The notes beneath the pieces were generated by a model. It worked only from the letters and a program-made list of their open reading frames with translations, was not told where the DNA came from and made no database searches. Below are positions 6,974 through 13,853 of a DNA stretch of 24,145 nucleotides, piece by piece (within the stretch, counting starts at the first letter, position 1; each line of letters opens with the position of its first letter). Source of the DNA: DRVV01 sp038868255. Its GTDB lineage: Archaea > Thermoproteota > Bathyarchaeia > Bathyarchaeales > Bathycorpusculaceae. The stretch spans positions 1 to 24,145 of the forward strand of contig JAWCTJ010000009.1 of NCBI GenBank assembly GCA_038868255.1, given 5' to 3'. Both the position numbers and the translations under genes were made by a program.

Positions 6974-7474
6974 ATGTCCAATGGCAGCAATTTATCAGAT
7001 ACATTTCCTTTAAGAGTTGTTATACGCCATGCAAATGATAATGATTTGCAACAAATAGTTAGGTTGTCGGAAAAGCTTGGGAGGGATGAAAGCGCAGCTG
7101 ATTCCATGGTATCACCAGCGCCCAGCGAATTTCAGAACCCGGGGTGGATTCTGAAAAACATTAGAGGCGAAAACGCCGCAGTTTTCGTCGCTGAGCTTGA
7201 TGGAAAGATCATTGGGTATTCTTTAGGCTGGGTTAGTCAACCTTGGTCCTATAAAGGTAAGAGGGGATACATATGTGACTGCTTTGTTGATGAGCCCTAT
7301 AGAAGGCGTGGAATTGGTAGGAAACTTGTAGAGGCCATACTGAACTGGTTTATGAGCAGAGGTGTAGATTGTGTTGAAGCTGATGTCTATTCAAACAATG
7401 CTCCTTCATTGGCGATGTTCCGAAGTCTGGGTTTTGAGGAGATATCTAAAAGACTCCGCCTTATAATTAAGTAA
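6974..7474 (+). CDS. GNAT family N-acetyltransferase
   Basis: The single GNAT domain spans most of the 166 residues. VVIRHANDNDLQQIVRLSE is the first strand and helix. YICDCFVDEPYRRRGIGRKL is motif A with the R-R-x-G-I-G acetyl-CoA loop. EADVYSNNAPSLAMFRSLGF is motif B. I start at ATG 6974 because GGAGG lies 11 nt upstream; TTG 6953 is in frame but has no ribosome-binding site. The acceptor is not evident. RimI-like proteins acetylate protein N-termini and SpeG-like ones acetylate polyamines. The position 46 bp after bpsA makes a polyamine acceptor attractive, but that is inference. It converges on ftsY. Confidence 0.88.
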   Translation: MSNGSNLSDTFPLRVVIRHANDNDLQQIVRLSEKLGRDESAADSMVSPAPSEFQNPGWILKNIRGENAAVFVAELDGKIIGYSLGWVSQPWSYKGKRGYICDCFVDEPYRRRGIGRKLVEAILNWFMSRGVDCVEADVYSNNAPSLAMFRSLGFEEISKRLRLIIK

Positions 7475-7490
7475 TATTTATTAAAACTGC

Positions 7491-8402
7491 TTAGTTTCGT
7501 TTCAGGATCATATCCACAAATTTTTCAGGTTTAAATTCCTCCAGATCCTCGTATCTCTGTCCCGTTCCAATGAACAGTATGGGTTTTTTTGTCACGTAGG
7601 TCACGCTGAGAGCTGATCCGCCCTTAACATCGGCGTCCACTTTGGTTAGTATCGCGGCGTCAATTCCGACGCTTTTGTTGAACTCCTCAGCCTGCGTCAC
7701 GGCGTCGTTGCCTGTCAGGGAGTCAACGGTTAAGACTGTTAAGTCCGGCTTTACAACACGCTTGATCTTCGCAAGCTCATCCATTAGGTTCCTGTTTGTC
7801 TGCATTCTTCCAGCGGTGTCTATCAATACAACATTTGTTCCATGAGCTCTCGCGTGGTTTATAGCGTCGTAGGCTACTGCAGCAGGGTCTGCACCGTAAG
7901 TGTGCCTTATAACCTTAAAGCCTAAGCGCTTTGCATGAGTTTCCAGCTGCTCGATGGAGCCTGCACGGTACGTGTCGCTGCATGCGAGAACGACTGAGTA
8001 TCCCCTACGATTCAGGAGATACGCCGTTTTCGCTATGGTTGTAGTTTTGCCTGTTCCATTTATTCCAACGAAAAGTATGGCATAGGGCTCCTTCTTTTTT
8101 CGCTTTTCTTCAATAGCTTTAAAAAGGTTTATTTTTCCGTTTGTCTGCATAATTTCAAGGATAACTTCGCGGAGGCTTTTTTCCACGATTTTACTTCGAT
8201 CTCCAAGCCTTTTAACCTGAACCCCTGTGAGTCGCTTTTCAAGTTCATTACATATATGCTCAGCAACCTGGACAGCAACATCGTTTTCTATGAGGTTCAA
8301 TTTAAACTCGAAAAGAATTGGGCGGATATTTTCAGGCTTAAGCTCTGTTGTAGCAACCCTATTTACTAGGTTACTTAGCCCTGATTTTAGCTTCTCAAAC
8401 AT
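7491..8402 (-). CDS. ftsY: Signal recognition particle receptor FtsY
   Basis: FtsY is the membrane-associated SRP GTPase. The 303-residue protein is nearly all NG domain. The helical N domain (FEKLKSGLSNLVNRVATTEL) is followed by the P-loop GINGTGKTTT, then DTYRAGSIEQLETHA, DTAGRMQTN and TKVDADVKGGSAL. It ends in FIGTGQRYEDLEEFKPEKFV, the SRP-GTPase closing motif. The long acidic A domain of bacterial FtsY is absent, as in other archaea. ATG 8402 lies inside the prefoldin stop region (8-bp overlap), so it is translationally coupled and last in the rnp4-to-ftsY cluster. Confidence 0.97.
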   Translation of the reverse strand: MFEKLKSGLSNLVNRVATTELKPENIRPILFEFKLNLIENDVAVQVAEHICNELEKRLTGVQVKRLGDRSKIVEKSLREVILEIMQTNGKINLFKAIEEKRKKKEPYAILFVGINGTGKTTTIAKTAYLLNRRGYSVVLACSDTYRAGSIEQLETHAKRLGFKVIRHTYGADPAAVAYDAINHARAHGTNVVLIDTAGRMQTNRNLMDELAKIKRVVKPDLTVLTVDSLTGNDAVTQAEEFNKSVGIDAAILTKVDADVKGGSALSVTYVTKKPILFIGTGQRYEDLEEFKPEKFVDMILKRN

Positions 8403-8844
8403 TCTTGGAAGGGGGCTCCTTAGCGGTGATTTTAGCAGCCAGTTCTTCGAATCTCTCCCTATCCTCGTTAATCTTCTCCGCTACTTGTGATAATTGCTGC
8501 TGGAGGGAATCCTTACTTTTCTCCAGTTCCTCTAGTCTTCTGTTAATCATCTCCTTCGCCTCTTGGAGGCTCTTTTCAACCGATACTCCAGCACCTATTC
8601 CAATTGTGACCTTATCCACGCTTTCAATTTTCGCGTTTATGTATGAATTACCACCTATAGGAACAAGGATTTCCATGCTTCCCTTCTGTTTTTCAAGTCC
8701 TTCCATAGTCATCATGGCATAGGTTAGGTCGGCTATCGCGGCGTTCACCATGTTTATCCGTGAACTTAAAGCTTCAGCGGTCTGCTCTAGAAAGCGTATC
8801 TCTACACTTAGCCTCCTAAGTTCGTCTTCAACCTTACTTGACAA
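8395..8844 (-). CDS. pfdA: Prefoldin alpha subunit
   Basis: Prefoldin alpha forms the core of the alpha2-beta4 jellyfish chaperone that hands nascent chains to the thermosome. The 149 residues show two long coiled-coil helices at the ends (about 1-55 and 95-140). Between them lies the beta-hairpin segment with EILVPIGGNSYINAKI and VTIGIGAGVSVEKSL, which is diagnostic. The start is TTG 8844 with GGAGAA about 7 nt upstream, inside the rpl18a 3' end. The beta subunit is not in this window. Confidence 0.95.
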   Translation of the reverse strand: MSSKVEDELRRLSVEIRFLEQTAEALSSRINMVNAAIADLTYAMMTMEGLEKQKGSMEILVPIGGNSYINAKIESVDKVTIGIGAGVSVEKSLQEAKEMINRRLEELEKSKDSLQQQLSQVAEKINEDRERFEELAAKITAKEPPSKNV

Positions 8845-9085
8845 TATTCATTTCTCCTATCATCAACTTTCTTATGAGCGGGTTCCGAACCTCCTCCGGA
8901 GGTATTTCCTCTACGCTAGTTATCCTTATCTGGAACCTTTTGACGCGATGTTTACTGCCTAGTTCTGTGTAAACCTTTTCAACTGCATGTTCAGGTTTCA
9001 GCGCCACGACTTCTCTTCTAAAGGATGTTTGAAGATTGGGTTTCTGAATTTCTCCTGTTATTCTGAAAACCTTCAACTTGCTCAT
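8834..9085 (-). CDS. rpl18a: Large-subunit ribosomal protein L18Ae (LX/L20a)
   Basis: The 83-residue protein matches the archaeal single-domain L18Ae/LX family. It begins KVFRITGEIQKPNLQTSFRR, has EHAVEKVYTELGSKHRVKR in the middle, and ends in a basic NPLIRKLMIGE segment. Start ATG 9085 falls 68 bp inside the open frame of eif6, an unusually deep overlap. The 3' end overlaps pfdA by 11 bp. The order eif6-rpl18a-pfdA-ftsY is conserved in archaea. Confidence 0.93.
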   Translation of the reverse strand: MSKLKVFRITGEIQKPNLQTSFRREVVALKPEHAVEKVYTELGSKHRVKRFQIRITSVEEIPPEEVRNPLIRKLMIGEMNIVK

Positions 9086-9758
9086 CTTCCTTCACTAAAC
9101 CCAGAGCATGTTCAATTATAAACATTTCTGGGCCAGTTGTCAAGGAACCAGCAATTGCCGCGCGGGTATTGCCTATAAGCCCTGTTCCGACATATGGTAT
9201 CCCACAGTTGACCGTGGTTACCTCAACAGGCACTTTCAAAACGTCCTCAATAAGCTTCCGTTCAGAATCCGTCAACATAGGGTGCGCCAGTACTCCTTTA
9301 TTGGTCGCTAATGCTAAAGAACCCACGTAAGGCAGCTTTGCAATCTCCCCTGGTACAGCTTCAACGCCCAGAGTGTCAGATATTTTCTCAATATCGAATG
9401 GCTTAAGTCTAGGGTCAACTATGGCACCATAATCATTCGCCAAAACCATGTTTCCATAAGCTGTCCTTTTAGTTTCCATTATTGTTATGTTTCCGTCAAA
9501 AACGGCTTTAATGGCTTCAACTTCTTCGTCTTTCACGAAGTGAGGGAGCAATATTCCATTTGAGTTTGCCCTTATAAGCGACCCTGCCAGTATGGATCCG
9601 CCTATTGTAGTGTGGATTAGTTTCACTTTGAGCCAATTACTCATCCTTTCAGCTTTCTTCAGTGTGATGTACGTTGGAACTATAAGAATTTCTTCAGTGG
9701 CTTGAGAGTATACGCCTATGCTGGCGCTTCCAAAAAGGTTTGCAAGGTATATTGCCAC
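9018..9758 (-). CDS. eif6: Translation initiation factor 6 (aIF6)
   Basis: aIF6 binds the 50S subunit and prevents premature subunit joining. The pentein-fold repeats are visible: NLFGSASIGVYSQATEEILI, SLIRANSNGILLP, NDYGAIVDPRLKP, LALATNKGVLAHP and IAGSLTTGPEMFIIEHAL. The start is GTG 9758, with GAAGGAGA 6 nt upstream; ATG 9760 is in another frame. The protein is 246 residues, about 20 longer than usual. The extra tail after EHALGLVKEDEQ is polar and encoded by DNA that also encodes the start of rpl18a. It is either a genuine extension or the trace of a lost stop codon. Confidence 0.95.
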   Translation of the reverse strand: MAIYLANLFGSASIGVYSQATEEILIVPTYITLKKAERMSNWLKVKLIHTTIGGSILAGSLIRANSNGILLPHFVKDEEVEAIKAVFDGNITIMETKRTAYGNMVLANDYGAIVDPRLKPFDIEKISDTLGVEAVPGEIAKLPYVGSLALATNKGVLAHPMLTDSERKLIEDVLKVPVEVTTVNCGIPYVGTGLIGNTRAAIAGSLTTGPEMFIIEHALGLVKEDEQVEGFQNNRRNSETQSSNIL

Positions 9759-9760
9759 AT

Positions 9761-10189
9761 TTAGTCTCCTTCGGCAAGGTAAACCTTAACGTTTCCATCC
9801 TTATATTTTACAGCCCTTATCCGGATTTTGCGTGGAGGGCTTTCAGCACCCTTCCTCCAAATCCACTCATTAACCTTATTATCTATTATAAGCTTCTTAG
9901 ATTCAGCTTCCTCCTCCATTTCCTCAGTCTTCAGTTTCATATGTCTCCTTACGAAGTCTATAAGTATCCGCATCGCCTTTGCCGCTCTTTTTCTGGAGGG
10001 TACAAGCCATGCTCTGCCGAGGGGAACATTATAGAATCTCTCCTCGGCAACTTCACCTTCTTCTCTCTTTTCAGCCTCATACTTCTTAGCTTCAACTTTT
10101 TCCTCTTCCGCAACGTTTTCCTCATTCTCTATCTCTTCGTTTTTGATTTTTTCATCTTTGATCTGCTTAGTTTCCTGATCGTTCTCCAT
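9761..10189 (-). CDS. rpl31e: Large-subunit ribosomal protein L31e with acidic N-terminal extension
   Basis: Residues 51-142 are the L31e domain: RFYNVPLGRAWLVPSRKRAA, then NEWIWRKGAESPPRKIRIRA, ending KVYLAEGD. It is preceded by about 50 residues of almost pure Glu/Lys/Asp/Asn sequence, absent from typical 80-95-residue archaeal L31e. I start at ATG 10189 because GGTGG lies just upstream, between the rpl39e stop and the ATG. GTG 10198 is in frame but sits in that ribosome-binding site. L31e lines the peptide-exit tunnel rim, so the charged arm would project near SRP/Sec binding sites. Confidence 0.93.
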   Translation of the reverse strand: MENDQETKQIKDEKIKNEEIENEENVAEEEKVEAKKYEAEKREEGEVAEERFYNVPLGRAWLVPSRKRAAKAMRILIDFVRRHMKLKTEEMEEEAESKKLIIDNKVNEWIWRKGAESPPRKIRIRAVKYKDGNVKVYLAEGD

Positions 10190-10199
10190 GTCTTCCACC

Positions 10200-10355
10200 T
10201 TATGCCTTTATCTTCCGCATTCTCCAGTTTCTTCTTTGCGGGTGGGTCCTGAATTTCCCAGCGGTTTTAGCTATAACCCAAGCTGGAACCGCTCTGTTCT
10301 GTTTCCCGGCTTTTGCAAGTCTCCTTTTTTTGGCTGTAGGCTTATATCGCGCCAA
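10200..10355 (-). CDS. rpl39e: Large-subunit ribosomal protein L39e
   Basis: I translated this 51-residue protein by hand: MARYKPTAKKRRLAKAGKQN, then RAVPAWVIAKTAGKFRTHPQ and RRNWRMRKIKA. It matches the basic, tunnel-lining L39e family in length (51) and in the spacing of the P.WV..KT and H..RR.WR motifs. The start is TTG 10355, since the family begins MARxKP and no ATG or GTG is available. A GGGTGTG element overlapping the PDCD5 stop lies just upstream. The rpl31e ribosome-binding site follows its stop directly. Confidence 0.93.
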   Translation of the reverse strand: MARYKPTAKKRRLAKAGKQNRAVPAWVIAKTAGKFRTHPQRRNWRMRKIKA

Positions 10356-10358
10356 ATT

Positions 10359-10697
10359 TCACACCCTTCTTATTTTTATCTCGCGTTTATGTGATTGAAG
10401 CTGAACAAGTATCTGTTTAAGTTGATCATCACTTAATGGAGTGGGAAGCTTTCCATACTGTGCTAATTGGATTAGGTAATCTTCAAGTTGTGTCGTAAAT
10501 TCGGGTTTAACCAGTTTAAGATTTGCAAGCCTTTGCCTCGCCTCTGGGGTTAATATAACCTTCAGCATTGCCTGTTTTTGGGCTTCAATCTGCTTCTCCA
10601 TTTGGGCTCTCTGCTGTTCTTCAATCATCTTTTTCTGCAGTGCCGCCATCTTACGTTGGCGGAGCATCTCCAGCTCCTCGTCAGCCACCTCAGTCAC
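10359..10697 (-). CDS. PDCD5/TFAR19-like DNA-binding protein
   Basis: This small, highly charged helical protein (112 residues from GTG 10697) matches the archaeal PDCD5 family. It has an N-terminal helix rich in Glu/Arg/Gln (EELEMLRQRKMAALQKKMIE). The triple-helix core includes ILTPEARQRLANLKLVKPEF and QLEDYLIQLAQYGKLPTPLS, followed by a basic C-terminus KREIKIRRV. Family members bind DNA weakly; their archaeal function is unresolved. It overlaps the rps19e stop by 8 bp. Its position between rps19e and rpl39e is conserved in archaea and supports the call. GTG 10688 is an alternative start. Confidence 0.92.
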   Translation of the reverse strand: MTEVADEELEMLRQRKMAALQKKMIEEQQRAQMEKQIEAQKQAMLKVILTPEARQRLANLKLVKPEFTTQLEDYLIQLAQYGKLPTPLSDDQLKQILVQLQSHKREIKIRRV

Positions 10698-11160
10698 CTT
10701 TTATTAGGTACTTTTCCATGTCAGGCTTAACTTTAATTAGTTCCCTCATAACCTCTTCAGCTATCTCGTTTAGAAGATCTTTTCCCTTTTTAGTCACCAT
10801 TCTTCCTCTGTTCTGATATTTCTCTACAAGCCCCGCTGCTTCAAGCTGCTGAAGGGCTTTCCTTATTATCGCGCCTCCAGCTTTTACGGCGTGTTCTGGC
10901 TTGACGCCGTAGTCCTTTCTTCCACCGTAGTCCACGCGTAGTTTTCCGATACCTATCGGGCCATGTATATAGATTTTTCGAAGTAATGAGGCGCATCGAA
11001 TGTACCACCAATCGGGGTTCTCGGGAGGTTTCTGCGTGTGCGCTCCGGTTTTCACGATGCTTGCCCATGATGGAGGTATTATCTGGTCTACATTATCCTT
11101 GAGGTAGCTGGTTAACCTTTTTATGAACTGATCTGCTGGGACATCATGTGGGGTTGGCAA
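10690..11160 (-). CDS. rps19e: Small-subunit ribosomal protein S19e
   Basis: S19e belongs to the head of the small subunit and is needed for its maturation in eukaryotes. The 156 residues contain PTPHDVPADQFIKRLTSYLK at the N-terminus and the signature DWWYIRCASLLRKIYIHGPI. GIGKLRVDYGGRKDYGVKPE and the winged-helix end RKALQQLEAAGLVEK..GR.VT follow. I choose TTG 11160 because the family starts immediately before this PTPHDVPAD-type block. The frame extends upstream to 11280, but that part overlaps the YhbY gene and has no family similarity. A TATA-like element sits 46-53 nt upstream. Confidence 0.94.
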   Translation of the reverse strand: MPTPHDVPADQFIKRLTSYLKDNVDQIIPPSWASIVKTGAHTQKPPENPDWWYIRCASLLRKIYIHGPIGIGKLRVDYGGRKDYGVKPEHAVKAGGAIIRKALQQLEAAGLVEKYQNRGRMVTKKGKDLLNEIAEEVMRELIKVKPDMEKYLIKGD

Positions 11161-11205
11161 CTTTCTTCTTTCCCCGATACTTTCTTTCAGTAATTCACTA
11201 AGCCC

Positions 11206-11213
11206 AATATAAA
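11206..11213 (-). promoter_or_regulatory. TATA-like box upstream of rps19e
   Basis: The minus strand reads TTTATATT inside the 58-bp gap between the YhbY gene and the TTG start of rps19e. It predicts a transcription start near 11183 and a leader of about 22 nt. An internal promoter here would separate the ribosomal-protein part of the cluster from rnp4-yhbY. Confidence 0.35.
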
Positions 11214-11218
11214 GGCTT

Positions 11219-11506
11219 TCACTTATGTTTTCCCTTTTGTCGTCGTTTGTAAAGCACAATAGTGTGCCCTCTAACCTCAACGAGAGCTGCTTCCGTCTCC
11301 TTGGAGATGGTTGATGCTATTTCATCAGCCTTCACTTCTTCAAGTGCAGTTTTTAAGACTTTAATCTTCACGATCTCCCTTGTTTCCAGCTGCTTTTTGA
11401 TTTCTTCAATAACATCGTATGAGATCTTATTCTTCCCAATCCAGATTGTGGGCTTCTCTGTCATGAACTCTTTTTTTATGCGGTGTTTCATTCTTGGTGT
11501 AAGCAT
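11219..11506 (-). CDS. YhbY/CRM-domain RNA-binding protein
   Basis: The 95-residue product is one CRM domain: KPTIWIGKNKISYDVIEEIK carries the W.GK.G-like GxxG-type loop, followed by LETREIVKIKVLKTALEE and ETEAALVEVRGHTIVLYKRR. The family binds pre-ribosomal RNA (YhbY in bacteria) or group II introns (CRS1 in plants). I start at ATG 11506, 2 nt after the rnp4 stop. The longer open frame to 11659 lies inside rnp4 and is not family-like. The basic C-terminus ends RRQKGKHK. Neighbours rnp4 and rps19e support a role in RNA processing or ribosome assembly. Confidence 0.9.
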   Translation of the reverse strand: MLTPRMKHRIKKEFMTEKPTIWIGKNKISYDVIEEIKKQLETREIVKIKVLKTALEEVKADEIASTISKETEAALVEVRGHTIVLYKRRQKGKHK

Positions 11507-11508
11507 GC

Positions 11509-11829
11509 TCAAGCTTGTTGCATCTCCTTCCTTCTTAACAGTATACGCATGTGGCCTCCACACTTCATACAGGTTATAACAACGTGAGATTCTCTTCGCT
11601 GTTTTATGCGGACTCGACAACTCACACCGGGTAAGATAAAGCTTTTGCAGTGACGGCACACTTGACGCTTGTACTCTGTAGGCAGCCGGATTCTTGATGC
11701 CATCGCTATCCTGCGTGCTATATCCACGTAGCGCTGTGCAAGCTGAGGATCCTCCTTATAGATTTCTCTAGCTAGGGTGAAAAGGGTTTGGATGCGCTGC
11801 ATGGCTATGCGCTTTACATGCTTATCCAT
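11509..11829 (-). CDS. rnp4: RNase P protein component 4 (Rpr2/Rpp21)
   Basis: This zinc-ribbon subunit works with Rnp1 (Rpp29) in archaeal RNase P to process tRNA 5' ends. Residues 1-50 form two helices (IAMQRIQTLFTLAREIYKED, RYVDIARRIAMASRIRLP). The ribbon follows: CRHC, then C in PGVSC, and CMKC, with the basic HMRILLRRKEMQQA tail. The length of 106 is family-typical. The ATG has GGAG 5 nt upstream, and a strong TATA-like element 22-29 nt upstream makes this the probable first gene of the cluster running to ftsY. Confidence 0.94.
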   Translation of the reverse strand: MDKHVKRIAMQRIQTLFTLAREIYKEDPQLAQRYVDIARRIAMASRIRLPTEYKRQVCRHCKSFILPGVSCRVRIKQRRESHVVITCMKCGGHMRILLRRKEMQQA

Positions 11830-11850
11830 TCAAGCTCCGCGTCCACAATT

Positions 11851-11858
11851 TTATATAT
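11851..11858 (-). promoter_or_regulatory. TATA-like box of the rnp4-to-ftsY cluster
   Basis: The minus strand reads ATATATAA within GTGATATATAAAATTG, centred about 25 nt before ATG 11829. The predicted start falls at or next to the start codon. It lies in the 97-bp divergent region shared with the radical SAM gene. Confidence 0.5.
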
Positions 11859-11926
11859 CACAAGCTGAAATTTCTGGGTTATGCTTCATGCCTTTTATTG
11901 GAAAGCTTAAATGATATGCCGGGCTT

Positions 11927-13027
11927 TTGGTATCCAGCGCGTTTGATGCGAGGTTGCTTGGGTTGGGAGCTAAGGGGCCTCTATACATAGTGCCCTGGCG
12001 ATGCACCTTCGCATGCAATAGCCGCTGTGTGCACTGCGTCTCAGCAGGGAAACCTCCAAATTACGGTGAGTTGGATACTTCAAGAGCCATGCAGCTCATC
12101 GATAGGATATATGAGTTCGGTGCTTCATTTGTCGGGATAACTGGCGGAGAACCATTTCTGCGTAGGGATCTATTTGAGATAATAGCTTACGCTAGAAAGA
12201 TTGGCTTAAGATGTAGTATTATAACTGACGGGCGACTGCTTAATGGCGAGGCTTTTAAAGAGATTGTGAAGAACGAGGTTCTAGTTTCAGTCAGCATTGA
12301 TGGTGCAGAGGGGACCAATGACCTTGTCAGGGGAATGGGAGCGTACAAGGCAGCTTTATCCGCTATAAAGCGACTTTCCAGTGAGAAACTGCTTAACTGT
12401 CTTGTTTACACTCTTGCTAACTGCGGGGAAGCATCCAATGTCAGCATTGAGGATTTTGTCCATGTGCTTAATCTGGCTCGTGATTATGGGGCTAGATGGG
12501 TAATATTCCATCAGCTTATCCCATATAGCGGCGATGCTGCAAGCCTAGAAGCCGTGCCTTCTCCTCAGCAGTACGAGTGGGCTTGGAATAGGCTTTACGA
12601 ATTGCAGGAAGTTTATAAAGGTAAGCCTGCGATCAATGTCTATTCCCCATTCTTCGCGCGCATCGCAAAACAGAGAGGCATGTCCGACTTTGAAGGGTGG
12701 TATAATGGCTTCTTTCTCGGAAGATGCTTTTTCGGAAAGTTCATGAGCATAGCTGAGAATGGGGATGCTATCCCATGTAGCTATAACGATTTTTACAGGC
12801 TTGGTAATGCCCTGGAAAAACCGCTTAAATCTATTTGGGATGAAATGCAAGCCTCCGAGTTCTTCTCAAGAATTCGGAACAAAAATAGTCTAAAAGGTAA
12901 ATGTGCAGTCTGCGAATATCGTGATATTTGCGGAGGATGCCGCACTGCAGCATTATATCAGAAAGGCGACATTTTCGAGTCTGACCCTAACTGTGCATAT
13001 GTGCCGAAAGCATTAAGGCCAAAATAG
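11927..13027 (+). CDS. Radical SAM/SPASM protein, Ahb/PqqE-like
   Basis: The 366-residue protein has the radical SAM cluster motif CNSRCVHC (Cys30, Cys34, Cys37), preceded by one more Cys26, and the GGEP SAM-binding motif at 73-76. The C-terminal third is a SPASM domain. It has Cys267, G279xxxxCys284, then Cys326xxCys329, Cys335 and Cys338 in CGGC, and Cys356, the pattern for auxiliary [4Fe-4S] clusters. GGCR...GD...SDPNC resembles the alternative haem pathway enzymes AhbC/AhbD and relatives that modify peptides. No haem genes or small cysteine-rich peptide gene are adjacent, so the substrate is open. The start is TTG 11927, the only good initiator before the family block, with weak upstream signals. 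Confidence 0.85.
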   Translation: MVSSAFDARLLGLGAKGPLYIVPWRCTFACNSRCVHCVSAGKPPNYGELDTSRAMQLIDRIYEFGASFVGITGGEPFLRRDLFEIIAYARKIGLRCSIITDGRLLNGEAFKEIVKNEVLVSVSIDGAEGTNDLVRGMGAYKAALSAIKRLSSEKLLNCLVYTLANCGEASNVSIEDFVHVLNLARDYGARWVIFHQLIPYSGDAASLEAVPSPQQYEWAWNRLYELQEVYKGKPAINVYSPFFARIAKQRGMSDFEGWYNGFFLGRCFFGKFMSIAENGDAIPCSYNDFYRLGNALEKPLKSIWDEMQASEFFSRIRNKNSLKGKCAVCEYRDICGGCRTAALYQKGDIFESDPNCAYVPKALRPK

Positions 13028-13054
13028 CCCCATCATTTTATTCCCTATATCCCT

Positions 13055-13513
13055 TCAGTATTTTACGCTAAGGTATAATAGAACCACCAGCGCGGCGAAG
13101 GTGAAAAGCTCTGGCAATAGGGCGAAAGGACCGAGTCCAAAAGGGACAAAACCGCAAAGCCACATGATTATCGGGTTTGATGTAAAGGCATAGAAGAGAA
13201 GCGCTGTGGAGAATATAATTAGGCCTATGGTGAACTCCGATCTGGTTTTCCTGTAAATATCCAGGTACACCGCTAGTAAAAAGATTAAAATAACTATGTT
13301 TAACGTGGAGATGACCGTTTTTGCTATGTAGAAGAACTCTAAATCTCCAGTTACATACATGACGTATGGTGGTCTTTCCCGGGGCATCCATGGAAAACGG
13401 GGCTGCCAAAAAGTTGAGGTTGCCCATGTAGCCGCAAGTATAGCCACAGCTGCCAAGATAGGTAGCAGAATTACCAAGAGAAGAGTTGATTTTTTAGTCA
13501 TTTGCCCTTCCAT
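13055..13513 (-). CDS. Four-helix membrane protein paired with a winged-helix regulator
   Basis: I do not recognise a named family. The 152-residue product has four hydrophobic segments. The first (about 9-32) is followed by an extracytoplasmic Trp/Pro/Arg loop (FWQPRFPWMPRERPPYVMYV). The others lie at about 65-85, 95-110 and 120-150, the last very Leu/Phe rich. I start at ATG 13513 because GGAGGG lies 7 nt upstream; a longer frame to TTG 13543 would overlap the regulator. The gene follows the winged-helix gene by 17 bp, a frequent archaeal pairing of a regulator with a small membrane protein, which may be a sensor or target. Confidence 0.8.
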   Translation of the reverse strand: MEGQMTKKSTLLLVILLPILAAVAILAATWATSTFWQPRFPWMPRERPPYVMYVTGDLEFFYIAKTVISTLNIVILIFLLAVYLDIYRKTRSEFTIGLIIFSTALLFYAFTSNPIIMWLCGFVPFGLGPFALLPELFTFAALVVLLYLSVKY

Positions 13514-13530
13514 ATCCCTTCCCTCCTTTT

Positions 13531-13830
13531 CTACTTTTTCCAAATTTTATTCACAATCTCCTCAAATAATGCGTAATTTTCCTCCAACATTTGGGATAGG
13601 AAGTACGTGGTGCCATATCCCTCCCCAACTGAAGTTATCAGCCTGTTTTTCTCAAGGACCTCCAGATGATGCCTTATGGTTCTATAATCCATCTTAAGCC
13701 TGTTAGCCAACTGATTCGCATTCTGAGGCGCCTCCTTAAGCGCCATGATTATTTTCGCCCTTGTCCGTCCTCCTCTTGTTCCCGCTATAAGCCAACCAAG
13801 CAAATACTTAATTGGACGGCTGCTAGGCAT
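13531..13830 (-). CDS. ArsR-like winged-helix transcriptional regulator
   Basis: The 99-residue protein is one winged-helix domain. TRAKIIMALKEAPQNANQLA and NRLKMDYRTIRHHLEVLEKN form the helix-turn-helix, with the recognition helix at YRTIRHHLEVL. LITSVGEGYGTTYFLS is the wing, followed by a C-terminal helix that may dimerise. No metal-binding cysteines are present, so it is not a metal sensor of the classic ArsR type. ATG 13830 has GGAG about 8 nt upstream; TTG 13848 is in frame. A near-perfect 18-bp palindrome lies 24 nt upstream, suggesting autoregulation. It precedes the membrane-protein gene in the same operon. Confidence 0.85.
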   Translation of the reverse strand: MPSSRPIKYLLGWLIAGTRGGRTRAKIIMALKEAPQNANQLANRLKMDYRTIRHHLEVLEKNRLITSVGEGYGTTYFLSQMLEENYALFEEIVNKIWKK

Positions 13831-13853
13831 TTTCTGTGCTCCATTCAATGTAG

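Noticed and set aside
11160..11280. 40-residue N-terminal extension of S19e
   Set aside because: It overlaps the YhbY gene, has no family similarity, and S19e proteins start right at the PTPHDVPAD-type block reached from TTG 11160.
11506..11659. N-terminal extension of the YhbY-like protein
   Set aside because: This part is rnp4 in another frame, and the CRM domain is complete from ATG 11506.
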